From Fusobacteriaceae bacterium (lineage in GTDB: Bacteria; Fusobacteriota; Fusobacteriia; Fusobacteriales; Fusobacteriaceae): DNA of 35,908 bases. Both the position numbers and the translations under genes were made by a program. The DNA is taken from assembly GCA_016938425.1 (NCBI GenBank), contig JAFGUR010000236.1, positions 1 to 35,908 of the forward strand, in the 5' to 3' direction. The notes under the pieces are model-generated. The model was not told where the DNA came from. It worked only from the letters and a program-made list of their open reading frames with translations, and made no database searches. Positions 17,931-25,202 of this stretch are shown piece by piece. The first letter of the stretch is position 1; every line of letters begins with the position of its first letter.

Positions 17931-18500
17931 TTACATATTCCAAACATCTTTACTTGTTGAAGAAACTCCATAAGCACCAGCTTCCAATGCACTTATTACA
18001 TCTGATTTATCTTTTATTAATCCCCCAGCAATCACAGGGATTTTTATAGAGTTTTTAATTTCTTTTATTATTTTAGGCATTAATCCTGGTAAAATTTCAA
18101 TTGCATCAGGACAGCTTTCTTTTGCTCCCTTTAAACTATTATTAAGAGAAAGCGAATCTAAAATAAAGAATCTCTGAATAGTCACAAGGTTTTTCGTTTT
18201 AGCATATTTTATCATATTATGTTTTGTACTAATAATACCATCAAGTTTAGTATTTTTTATGAGGTAATCAATTGATAGAATAGAACGAGAAGATAGTCCT
18301 TCTATTAGATCAATATGAATAAAAACAAATTTATTATTTTTTTTAAGGATATCAACCATGTTTGATATTTCAAGTATATTTGAAGACAAAATAAAAACAA
18401 CATTTATGTCAGTAAGAATAATTTTTTTTAAATCATCATATGTGCTGATTGCACCAATAACAGGGCTAATATCAAGTAAACTAGTTAAATTTTCTTTCAT
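17931..18500 (-). CDS. glpP: Glycerol uptake operon antiterminator
   Basis: It is an RNA-binding regulator that, in B. subtilis, binds glycerol 3-phosphate and lets transcription pass leader terminators of glpFK and glpD. The G3P_antiterm TIM-barrel-like signatures are SPVIGAISTYDDLKKI near the start, VFIHIDLIEGLSSR, and the phosphate-binding end DAIEILPGLMPK ... PVIAGGLIKDKSDVISALEAGAYGVSSTSKDVW. A GTG at 18515 extends the frame, but GAGGAAG there is the SD for the ATG at 18500, giving 189 residues. It lies just upstream of glpF, in the B. subtilis gene order, and has its own promoter. Confidence 0.95.
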   Translation of the reverse strand: MKENLTSLLDISPVIGAISTYDDLKKIILTDINVVFILSSNILEISNMVDILKKNNKFVFIHIDLIEGLSSRSILSIDYLIKNTKLDGIISTKHNMIKYAKTKNLVTIQRFFILDSLSLNNSLKGAKESCPDAIEILPGLMPKIIKEIKNSIKIPVIAGGLIKDKSDVISALEAGAYGVSSTSKDVWNM

Positions 18501-18554
18501 AAACAACTTCCTCACTTTAAAAACATTCCAATTCTAAATATTTTGTTCAGTATG

Positions 18555-18583
18555 AGTATAACTTGTTTTGAATAAAATAGCAA
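18555..18583 (-). promoter_or_regulatory. Promoter of glpP
   Basis: TTGCTA (18578-18583), 17 bases, TATACT (18555-18560) on the minus strand, about 55 bases before the start codon. There is no terminator between it and glpP. Confidence 0.65.
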
Positions 18584-18670
18584 TATCTAAAAAATAAATT
18601 TATAATAAAATCTATATGATATTAAGAAAAAATTCACTTGGTAGAAGTAGAAAGGGTTTTTAGGATAAAA

Positions 18671-18697
18671 AAAATGTTAAACTTAATTTAACATTTT
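18671..18697 (-). terminator. Terminator of the XRE-TPR regulator gene
   Basis: An 11-bp stem, AAAATGTTAAA / TTTAACATTTT, loop of 5, has a long T run on the minus strand. It begins 15 bases past the stop. Confidence 0.85.
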
Positions 18698-18711
18698 TCA
18701 CTAGGCGTTGA

Positions 18712-19977
18712 TTAAATATTACTAGAATCTTTAAATGAATTTTTGAATGATTTTATAAAAATACTAGAATATTCTTTTGGAAATTTTTCGAAGATTAAAT
18801 CTATGATTTCAACAATTTCAAAATTTGAAAAACTATTTTTAGGTATTTTAAAAATAGCATTTTGAATCTTATTTATTCGATCTATAGTAAAAATTCCGTA
18901 TAATTTGATAAGTTCTATGACACTAAAAATATATTTTTCAATTAGAAAATGACTATCTTTGATATTTACTCCTAAATCTAGTTCTTTTTCAAAGTTTATA
19001 ATGGCATTTTGTATATCATTAAAAAATAGGTATCCTTTTCCTAAGGTCATATAACTTTGATACCTCTTATTATTCCAAATAGAATCAACAGATATTTCTA
19101 GTCTATTTATATTATTTTTAATCATTACTTCGTTTTTTGTCTCTATACCACATAAAATTAAGTTAGAATAAGATAGAACTTTAACGTAATCGCTATTGGA
19201 TGATTCTTTTAAAGTATTACGGAAATAATCAATAGCTTTAAAATATTCTTTGCCCAATATATAACAATAACCGATATTGTTGAGACAAGACTCTTTTGCT
19301 AGAGGTTTATTAACTAAACTCAAAGCTTCTTGGTAAAGATTGATAGCCTTTGCATATGAATTTTTCTTGTGAAAAGCTAGTCCAAAATTGAATAAAATAT
19401 ATCCTTTAATTTCTTTTTCATAAATTAAATTCATATTTAAACTTTTAAAAAGTTGTATAGACTTATACCATTGCTTATTTTTATTATAAACTCTTTGTAA
19501 TTGAAAAATTATTAGAGGTAAAAACTTATTTTTGTTGTGAGAAGCATCTTCTAAAATAGGTTCTAAAAATATTAAAGAATTGTCAATATCCTTAGAAGTA
19601 TTATATAAATAACTTCCAACAATTGAATTAAATTTTATATAGTTTTCTATGCTTAGATATTTTTCAATAGAGAATTTAATTTTAACGAAATCATTAGTAG
19701 TATAATTTTTTAAATTTTTGATTAGTGTATTCATGATATTTTCCGCTTGAACATTTTCACTTTTAGAAATTTCATCAAATTGTGCAATATTTTTTTTAGA
19801 GATGGCATTAATTCTTTTGCAAAGTAGAAGGGCAATTTTTTCTGTTAATTTCACCTTATTATTTTCAATATAAGAAAGCATGGGAATACTAATAATTCCA
19901 TTGCTTAATTCTTTTTGAGAAATATTAAGTGATTTTCGTAATGTTTTAATTTTTTCTCCAGGACTTTTAATTTCCAT
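18712..19977 (-). CDS. RRNPP-like regulator: XRE-type HTH plus TPR repeats
   Basis: A predicted cytoplasmic transcription regulator of 421 residues. Residues about 7-57 are an XRE helix-turn-helix (GEKIKTLRKSLNISQKEL and PMLSYIENNKVKL). The rest is helical with TPR-like units, the clearest being YILFNFGLAFHKKNSYAKAI, CLNNIGYCYILGKEYFKAI and YMTLGKGYLFFNDIQNAI. HTH plus a C-terminal TPR superhelix is the build of RRNPP regulators (Rap, Rgg, NprR, PlcR, PrgX), which bind short secreted peptides; NprR is about this length. A divergent 30-codon gene encodes a signal-peptide-like product. SD TAGGAG precedes the ATG. A perfect dyad (20004-20021) sits 27 bases upstream of the start, suggesting autoregulation. 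Peptide binding is inferred, not shown. Confidence 0.85.
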   Translation of the reverse strand: MEIKSPGEKIKTLRKSLNISQKELSNGIISIPMLSYIENNKVKLTEKIALLLCKRINAISKKNIAQFDEISKSENVQAENIMNTLIKNLKNYTTNDFVKIKFSIEKYLSIENYIKFNSIVGSYLYNTSKDIDNSLIFLEPILEDASHNKNKFLPLIIFQLQRVYNKNKQWYKSIQLFKSLNMNLIYEKEIKGYILFNFGLAFHKKNSYAKAINLYQEALSLVNKPLAKESCLNNIGYCYILGKEYFKAIDYFRNTLKESSNSDYVKVLSYSNLILCGIETKNEVMIKNNINRLEISVDSIWNNKRYQSYMTLGKGYLFFNDIQNAIINFEKELDLGVNIKDSHFLIEKYIFSVIELIKLYGIFTIDRINKIQNAIFKIPKNSFSNFEIVEIIDLIFEKFPKEYSSIFIKSFKNSFKDSSNI

Positions 19978-20003
19978 AAGTTTCTCCTAAATTTAAGTGG
20001 ATT

Positions 20004-20021
20004 TTAAGTATTTATACTTAA
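20004..20021. promoter_or_regulatory. Perfect 8-bp dyad upstream of the XRE-TPR gene (candidate operator)
   Basis: TTAAGTAT-TT-ATACTTAA. A further TTTAAGT half-site lies 11 bases away on the gene side (19992-19998, versus 20003-20009), one helical turn. On the minus strand the dyad contains TATAAA, which may be the -10 of the regulator gene, so binding here would shut off its own promoter. Confidence 0.5.
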
Positions 20022-20123
20022 ATTTTACCAAATTAACATACAAAGTTTATTTTTTGAAAAAAATAAAGTAATATCTCTGTTGAAGTGTAAAACTAAATAT
20101 TTATAATTAGGTAAGTTATAAAT

Positions 20124-20144
20124 TTTAATTTTGGCAAAATTAAA
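20124..20144. promoter_or_regulatory. Perfect 10-bp dyad in the middle of the divergent region (candidate operator)
   Basis: TTTAATTTTG-G-CAAAATTAAA lies about 135 bases before the small peptide gene and 147 before the regulator gene. Arms this long are unlikely by chance, though the region is very AT-rich. No consensus promoter for the peptide gene could be picked with confidence; TAGTTG-17-TATGTT around 20203-20231 is the best weak match. Confidence 0.4.
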
Positions 20145-20279
20145 GTTTATAGAGTTTGAATTATTCAGTAGAAATTTTTAGGTTAAACAAATTTATAATT
20201 TAGTTAGTTGTAGAATCAAAAATAAATTATGTTAAGATTTCTCAATAAACTAAAAATAATTTTTTTAGGAGGTGATTAT

Positions 20280-20372
20280 ATGAATAAAAAAATTATTTTA
20301 TTTGCAATATTTTTATTATTAGTAATAAATATGTTTGCTAATGAATGTGGGACTTTAAGTAGATTATTTTAA
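20280..20372 (+). CDS. Small exported peptide precursor, candidate quorum-sensing pheromone (30 aa)
   Basis: It is too short for standard gene calls. A near-consensus SD (TAGGAGGTGAT) lies 4-5 bases before the ATG, which argues that it is translated. Residues 1-20 are a signal peptide: basic start (MNKK), a hydrophobic core and a signal-peptidase-like end NMFA. The remaining ten residues, NECGTLSRLF, would be released. This is the pattern of PapR, NprX and Phr precursors, and the gene is divergent from an HTH-TPR regulator. The pectate lyase gene follows after 197 bases with no terminator between, so the two may share a transcript. Alternatives are a small membrane toxin or a leader peptide; the polar C-terminal tail and the neighbour favour a pheromone. 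Confidence 0.7.
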   Translation: MNKKIILFAIFLLLVINMFANECGTLSRLF

Positions 20373-20569
20373 TTTGAATATTATTATAACTAAAAAAGAT
20401 TAAAATTTCTACTAAATTTTTAAATATTTAGATTAAAAACACGGAAAATATGGGAGAGTTTAAATAAATAAAGTGATTTGAGAATTAATTTTAGTAGCTA
20501 AAAGGGGAAAAATAATATAAATGTGAGAATAAGATAATCGTATTTGAAAAAATTTAAAGGAGAAAATTG

Positions 20570-22081
20570 ATGAACAGAAAAAGAATAATTAAACCGATTA
20601 TGTTATTATCTACATTATTAATATTTGCAGTAGGTTGTAATTCTGGTATTTCAAATGATGTTAACGAAAAAACAAGTGAATCTTCTATTTCTAAAAGTAC
20701 TAGTAACGACTTAGGGGGACTTAAGTCTACAGGAATGATAACAAGTTTGGCAAGCGCAAATGATAGTGTATTTAAAAACGCTATATATGTATCTCCAAGT
20801 GGGAAATCGACCAATAGTGGAACAAGCTCAAGTCCTTATGATTTAGTAACAGCCTTGTCAAAAGTTGAAAGTGGGAAATCTACAGCTGTTTTATTGTTAT
20901 CAGGAACATATAAATTTAATAAACAATTGGATATTACTTCTAGTGGGACAGCTAGTTCTTATAAAGTATTGAAAGCTTCAAAAGGAGCTTCTGTAACTCT
21001 TGATTTTTCAAGTGAATCTTATAGTACAAGTTCAACAGATAAGAATGCTAGAGGAATTCAGCTAAACGGAAGCTATTGGTATATAGGTGGAGTTACAATA
21101 AAAGGAGCGGCAGATAATGGAATGATGGTTTCAGGACATCATAATGTTGTTGAAAGATGTATATTTGATTCAAATAGAGACACAGGACTTCAAATCAGTA
21201 GAAGTAATTCAAGTGTAACAAAAAATAATTGGCCAAGCTATAATTATATAATAAATTGTACTTCAAAAAATAATTGTGACCCAGCAACTTATGAAAATGC
21301 TGATGGGTTTGCATCAAAACTTACTTGTGGTGAAGGGAATATATTTGATGGGTGCATTTCTCATAATAATAGTGATGATGGATGGGATTTATATGCAAAA
21401 TCTGAAACAGGAGCTATTGGAAAAGTGACAATTAGAAACTGTATTGCTATGAGAAATGGAAAAACAGAAAGTGGAGTTTCTAAATCTAGTTGTGATGGAA
21501 ATGGATTCAAATTAGGAGGAGGAGGAGTTGGGACAGCTCACTCTATAACAAATTCACTTGCAATAGAAAACCTATATTGTGGATTTACAGATAATAATAA
21601 TCCATCTGCTTTAAGTATCGCTAATTGTACTGCTTTTGATAATAATAAAGGTGGAGGGAAAAATAATTTTAGTGTCTATAGATGTAAAGATGGAATTCTT
21701 TCAAATTCTTTTTCTTATACAACAAACAACACAACTGATAAATTTGTAAATTTATCTGCAGATCACAGTGTTTACAAAATTGATAGTAGTTGGTATTTAG
21801 TAAAAAATCAAACTGCACTTGATACAACAAATTCGTCAAAAAGAGGGACAAAAACTTCTAGTGGAATAACTTCTACAGACTTTACAAGTACTAAAGTTCC
21901 TTCTGTAGGAACAAATTTTGATTCTGTATGGAGAAATTCAAATGGAAGTATAAATACAAATGGAGTTGGAATGTTAGCAAGTACTAGTACTTACGCTTCT
22001 TTTTCTTCAGGAGGAAATGCTATTGGAGCAAGATTCTCTTCAGCTAATGCAATTACTACTTTAACAATAAATGTAAAATAG
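20570..22081 (+). CDS. Family PL9 pectate lyase-like lipoprotein (right-handed beta-helix)
   Basis: It is likely a surface or periplasmic polygalacturonate lyase. The first 23 residues are a lipoprotein signal with Cys23 (LLIFAVGCNS). After a Ser-rich linker the beta-helix begins near residue 70 (AIYVSPSGKSTNSGTSSSPY). PL9 motifs follow in order: RDTGLQISRSNS, NWPSYNYIINCTSKNN, ENADGFASKLTCGEGN (with the Lys expected to be catalytic and Asp for calcium), GCISHNNSDDGWDLYAKSE (calcium Asp-Asp), and GDGNGFKLGGGG in variant form (CDGNGFKLGGGGVG). The frame has a TTG at 20567, but the ATG at 20570 has SD AAGGAG 7 bases upstream. Length 503 fits single-domain PL9. A terminator follows at 22163. Polyuronide substrate is inferred from family. 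Confidence 0.9.
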   Translation: MNRKRIIKPIMLLSTLLIFAVGCNSGISNDVNEKTSESSISKSTSNDLGGLKSTGMITSLASANDSVFKNAIYVSPSGKSTNSGTSSSPYDLVTALSKVESGKSTAVLLLSGTYKFNKQLDITSSGTASSYKVLKASKGASVTLDFSSESYSTSSTDKNARGIQLNGSYWYIGGVTIKGAADNGMMVSGHHNVVERCIFDSNRDTGLQISRSNSSVTKNNWPSYNYIINCTSKNNCDPATYENADGFASKLTCGEGNIFDGCISHNNSDDGWDLYAKSETGAIGKVTIRNCIAMRNGKTESGVSKSSCDGNGFKLGGGGVGTAHSITNSLAIENLYCGFTDNNNPSALSIANCTAFDNNKGGGKNNFSVYRCKDGILSNSFSYTTNNTTDKFVNLSADHSVYKIDSSWYLVKNQTALDTTNSSKRGTKTSSGITSTDFTSTKVPSVGTNFDSVWRNSNGSINTNGVGMLASTSTYASFSSGGNAIGARFSSANAITTLTINVK

Positions 22082-22162
22082 TTTATGAATTAATCATTTT
22101 AAAGTATAATAATATGTATAATTTATTAAATGAAAAATAAAAAACTAGGTTAAAACTAAAAG

Positions 22163-22196
22163 ATGATTTCTGTATTGAACAGGAGTCATTTTTTTT
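22163..22196 (+). terminator. Terminator of the pectate lyase gene
   Basis: The stem ATGATTTCTGT / ACAGGAGTCAT (11 bp with two G-U pairs, loop ATTGA) is followed by eight Ts. Confidence 0.85.
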
Positions 22197-22199
22197 AAA

Positions 22200-22557
22200 T
22201 ACACACATTGTCAAGTTAATTGTAATTTTTCTTCCCAATGGACTTTAAATGGTGTTATCTAGCCTAAGCACTATATTCTGTTCTATAACTTAAGTCAGAG
22301 TTTAGCAATTCAGTAAACCTATTTTTATTTCTCTATCTGTTACAATTAATTATGCAATTTTCCTTTTCTCCAAGAGGTAAAAAAAATTAGTATATTTTCT
22401 CTTTCTCCTATAGTGATATTTTTATGTTTTATAATGAATCTTTTTTACAATGCTTGGTCAAACTTTCATTGTAACATATTTGTTATGAGGCATTTTTATT
22501 TTTTGATTGGTTGCATTTAATTATACAATGTTGGAAATAAAATAAAAATAGTAAAAC
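22200..22557. other. Gene-free stretch, possibly decayed coding DNA
   Basis: There is no open frame or structured RNA in about 360 bases. On the minus strand, short runs such as ITPFKVHWEEKLQLT (ending near 22212) and VTDREIKIGLLNC (near 22315-22353) look like fragments of an old gene, broken by stops and frameshifts, but I could not assign a family. It may be the worn edge of the acquired cassette that follows. Confidence 0.4.
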
Positions 22558-22585
22558 TTGACTATATTAAAATAAATGGTATAAT
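22558..22585 (+). promoter_or_regulatory. Promoter of the flavodoxin-like/PadR/LysE cassette
   Basis: TTGACT (22558-22563), 16 bases, TATAAT (22580-22585), about 93 bases before the first gene. Confidence 0.7.
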
Positions 22586-22678
22586 AATCTTAATTCATAA
22601 ATGTTTTGCAATATGATGTGCTTTAATATCTGGATTATGTAAAGTAAGAAATATTAGGGAATGAAAGGGGAAGTATTT

Positions 22679-23212
22679 ATGTTAAAGAAATTGAGCCTGT
22701 GGAAGAAAATTGCAATTGTATTTTTAATGATTTTTATTGTGGCAGTTGGCGGAGCATTAACCTACCGGTTAATAAAAACACAGGGAGTTAGAGAAGATTA
22801 CAAAGTGAATTTTAATGCAGACTTTCCAAGATTGGTCATCGCAACACAAAAAAGCAAATTTAAAGATGAAGTATTACGCCAAGCAATAGAAGAACTTAAA
22901 AAACAAGATATAGAAGTTTTTGTAACAGATGTAACTAGATTATCTGAATTATCGGATTCAGACTGGGACGGGATGATAATCTTAACAACTGTTGAGTCTG
23001 GTCAAATTCAAGAAGATTCACATGATTTTTTAAAAAATCATAAAAATGATTATAATAGAATTGGACTGATCTATACTGCGGATTCTAATACTTGGAAAAA
23101 TAAAGACATTGAAATTGATGCAATAGCTTCGGCATCAATTAAGAAAAACATAGTTCCATGTGTGCAGGCAATTGTTGATAAAAGTAATGCAGTTCTTGAG
23201 AATTTACAATAA
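22679..23212 (+). CDS. Membrane-anchored flavodoxin-like protein
   Basis: A 177-residue protein with one N-terminal membrane helix (about 10-32, KIAIVFLMIFIVAVGGALTY). A soluble alpha/beta domain follows: strand FPRLVIATQKSKFKDEVLRQAI, then DWDGMIILTTVESGQIQ, RIGLIYTADSNTW and a C-terminal ASASIKKNIVPCVQAIV. The order resembles a flavodoxin fold, but the usual FMN-binding T/S-x-T-G-x-T loop is not seen, so FMN binding is doubtful. The frame has an ATG at 22661, but GGGG at 22667-22670 fits as SD for the ATG at 22679. It leads a three-gene cassette with PadR and LysE genes. Function unknown. Confidence 0.75.
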   Translation: MLKKLSLWKKIAIVFLMIFIVAVGGALTYRLIKTQGVREDYKVNFNADFPRLVIATQKSKFKDEVLRQAIEELKKQDIEVFVTDVTRLSELSDSDWDGMIILTTVESGQIQEDSHDFLKNHKNDYNRIGLIYTADSNTWKNKDIEIDAIASASIKKNIVPCVQAIVDKSNAVLENLQ

Positions 23213-23234
23213 TGAATTATGAAAGGATAGATTT

Positions 23235-23795
23235 ATGCAATTAGCGAAAATGGTCGTTTTGGGTTCGTTAGAAATACTTGGTATAGCTAGCGGATATGAT
23301 ATATATCAATACTTAGAAAAAAATAAAATTGACAGATGGACTGATATTCAAAAGCCATCAATTTATAATGCACTACGACAATTAGAAAAAGAACACACCA
23401 TAAAACAGGTAAATGTTATAAAAAACGGAAAATATCCTGAAAAAACAACTTATCAAATTTGTGAAAAAGGGAAATTGCTTTTCAATACTTTACAAGAAGA
23501 AGCTTTTTTAGGTATATATCCTCGCTTTTTTGGATTTAAAGTTGCATTAAAATTTAATAGGCGTCGTTCCGCAGAAGAAATAAATAATTTTGCAAATCGT
23601 GCTATTAGTATTATAGATGAAATTTTGGAGGCAATGGAGAAGCATATAGAAAGCTTATCAGATCATAGTGAAGAGCAGACGCGGGATAAATTTTTCATTG
23701 AGCATGATCGCCGTTTATTTATGACTGAGCGTCAGTGGATTATGGAAGCTATAGAATACATAAAGGAGAAAGATGCTAGAGGACAGAGGGAATGA
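23235..23795 (+). CDS. PadR-family transcriptional regulator
   Basis: A predicted repressor of 186 residues. The N-terminal winged HTH shows the PadR pattern (LGSLEILGIASGYDIYQYL, PSIYNALRQLEKEHTIKQV and the wing YPEKTTYQICEKGKLLF). The C-terminal half is a charged helical dimerisation region (about 95-180, FNRRRSAEEINNFANRAISI). It lies 22 bases after the flavodoxin-like gene and overlaps the exporter start by 4 bases, so it probably controls this cassette. Codon use includes several CGC/CGT/CGG codons that are almost absent from the rest of the window. Confidence 0.92.
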   Translation: MQLAKMVVLGSLEILGIASGYDIYQYLEKNKIDRWTDIQKPSIYNALRQLEKEHTIKQVNVIKNGKYPEKTTYQICEKGKLLFNTLQEEAFLGIYPRFFGFKVALKFNRRRSAEEINNFANRAISIIDEILEAMEKHIESLSDHSEEQTRDKFFIEHDRRLFMTERQWIMEAIEYIKEKDARGQRE

Positions 23796-24409
23796 CTACC
23801 CAAACCTTAGTATTATTTATAGTTACTTCCTTTATATTGATTATTATGCCAGGAGCCAATATGATATATATTGTTACACGCAGTACACAATTTGGTTGGA
23901 AAGCGGGTATTATTTCAGCGATAGGTATTGATACTGGAACATTTTTTTATGTTGCAGCATCTGTTTTTGGAATTACAAAAATACTATTAGCTTCTGATTT
24001 GATGTTCAATGCCGTTAAGTATTGTGGAGTAGCGTATTTAATTTATCAAGGAATTCAAAGCCTTTTGGAAAAGGAAACAAGTACAGAAAATAGAAATACT
24101 GTGCAACTTTCAAAGAAAAAGATGTACCTTCAAGGATTATTAACAAATATTTTAAATCCAAAGGTTGCATTATTTTTTATAGCCTTCTTGCCACAATTTA
24201 TTAATGTGTCAGAGGGCAATATACAAGAGCAGATGATAATGCTTGGGTTGCTGTTTTGGATGATAGGTTTTTTTGTAGATATCATAATTGCACTAATGTC
24301 TGGGATTTTGGTACAAAAAGTAGTTAATGGAAAATCATTATTCTGTGCTAAGAAATGGATAGCAGGGATTGTTTTTATTGGCTTAGGCATAGGAACATTG
24401 GTGTGCTAA
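23792..24409 (+). CDS. LysE/RhtB-family amino-acid or metabolite exporter
   Basis: A 205-residue inner-membrane exporter with about six hydrophobic segments. The family signature is near the N-terminus (FILIIMPGANMIYIVTRSTQFGWKAG), and the mid-protein LQGLLTNILNPKVALFFIAFLPQFI is diagnostic for LysE/RhtB. The ATG overlaps the PadR stop (ATGA), so it is coupled to its likely regulator. Substrate is not predictable. It ends the cassette, immediately before a gene remnant and an IS256-family remnant. Confidence 0.93.
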   Translation: MTTQTLVLFIVTSFILIIMPGANMIYIVTRSTQFGWKAGIISAIGIDTGTFFYVAASVFGITKILLASDLMFNAVKYCGVAYLIYQGIQSLLEKETSTENRNTVQLSKKKMYLQGLLTNILNPKVALFFIAFLPQFINVSEGNIQEQMIMLGLLFWMIGFFVDIIIALMSGILVQKVVNGKSLFCAKKWIAGIVFIGLGIGTLVC

Positions 24410-24410
24410 A

Positions 24411-24545
24411 CTTATTATTAATCTTTATCCAAAGGATTATGAAACAGCAGGGTATTATTTAGAATCAGCGAAAGAATTTGAAGATAAAAATTTACTAGAA
24501 GATATTAATAGCAAATCAAAGTTATCAAAAGAAGAGCTGAGTCTG
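24411..24545 (+). pseudogene. Orphan coding fragment cut by an IS256-family element
   Basis: The frame beginning 2 bases after the exporter stop has no start codon. It reads LIINLYPKDYETAGYYLESA, then KEFEDKNLLEDINSKSKLSK and EELSLYF, before running into the IS end. The composition is protein-like (Glu/Lys-rich, helical), but the family is not recognised. It is probably the internal part of a gene lost on both sides. Confidence 0.4.
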
Positions 24546-25170
24546 TATTTTTGTGTAAATAGAAATTTTTCTAAGTTGGTTTTTTGTTTTTCTATTTTAA
24601 CTATAGTTAAAATCTATCTTCATAATGAATATGTAGTTGACCTAGAATTAAGACCCAATCTTTTACAGGAATTGTCCATTTCTTGGGCACTCCTAATGTT
24701 GCTAAATACAGTATTTTCATTAGACTTTCGTCTGTTGGAAATACTGTTTTTGTTTTATTTATTTTTCTTAACTGCATATGTAAACTTTCTATTATGTTTG
24801 TTGTATACATTATTTTTCTTATCTCTGGAGTACATTTAAAGAATGTGCTTAATTTACTCCAATTATTCTTTTAACTACTTAATGTATAAATGGTTTCTCT
24901 ATTTTTCTACTATTAGTTTCTTTAGAAACTTTACTACCTTTTTCAAAACTAAGATGATTATTCATTTCATTTTCAAACATAACTTTAATAAACTGATACA
25001 TTTGTTTAAAAACGTTATTAAGGTTATTAACAGTTTGAATACTATCATTTCTAATAAAATTAAAAAGTGATTTATTATTTTTTTCATAAAAAAATCCTCC
25101 CTAAATTGATAATTTACTTTACCAACTTTAGAAAGGATTATCCTTTTTATTTTTTAAATACAAAAAATTT
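24545..25170 (-). mobile_element. Internally deleted IS256-family insertion sequence
   Basis: The ends look like imperfect inverted repeats: ATTTTTGTGTAAATA on the left (24547-24561) and ATTTTTTGTATTTA read inward from the right (25168-25155). Further in, TTTCTAAGTTGGT (left) and TTTCTAAAGTTGGT (right, other strand) also match. Between them is a shortened transposase gene on the minus strand. About 630 bp remain, against a usual 1.3-1.5 kb. Exact borders and target duplication are not resolved. Confidence 0.75.
24607..25087 (-). pseudogene. IS256-family (mutator-type) transposase remnant
   Basis: The start at 25087 has SD GGAGG and MKK, then falls out of frame within a seven-A run. In the restored frame the N-terminal part reads NKSLFNFIRNDSIQTVNNL and FIKVMFENEMNNHLSFEKG, the IS256 N-terminal pattern. 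About 60 codons later the C-terminal part resumes as NWSKLSTFFKCTPEIRKIMY, then TTNIIESLHMQLRKINK and DESLMKILYLATLGVPKKW, the conserved C-terminal IS256 motif, to a stop at 24607. The middle of the protein, with most of the DDE catalytic site, is gone. It is inactive. Confidence 0.88.
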
Positions 25171-25202
25171 GTGAAAGAATTTAAACTTCATTAAAGGAGA
25201 AA

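Noticed and set aside
20280-20372. Small peptide as a type I toxin
   Set aside because: It has a hydrophobic segment, but there is a signal-peptidase-like end, a polar ten-residue tail and an HTH-TPR regulator next door, and no antisense promoter or RNA was seen. It is kept as an alternative only.
22200-22557. IS3- or IS30-family transposase remnant on the minus strand
   Set aside because: Short peptides such as ITPFKVHWEEKLQLT hint at a broken gene, but no motif long enough to name a family was found. It is reported only as possibly decayed coding DNA.
24576-24839. Plus-strand open frame of 87 codons and its overlapping neighbours up to 25070
   Set aside because: They lie opposite the IS256 transposase remnant, whose minus-strand translation has clear family motifs. 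The plus-strand products are hydrophobic low-complexity shadows.
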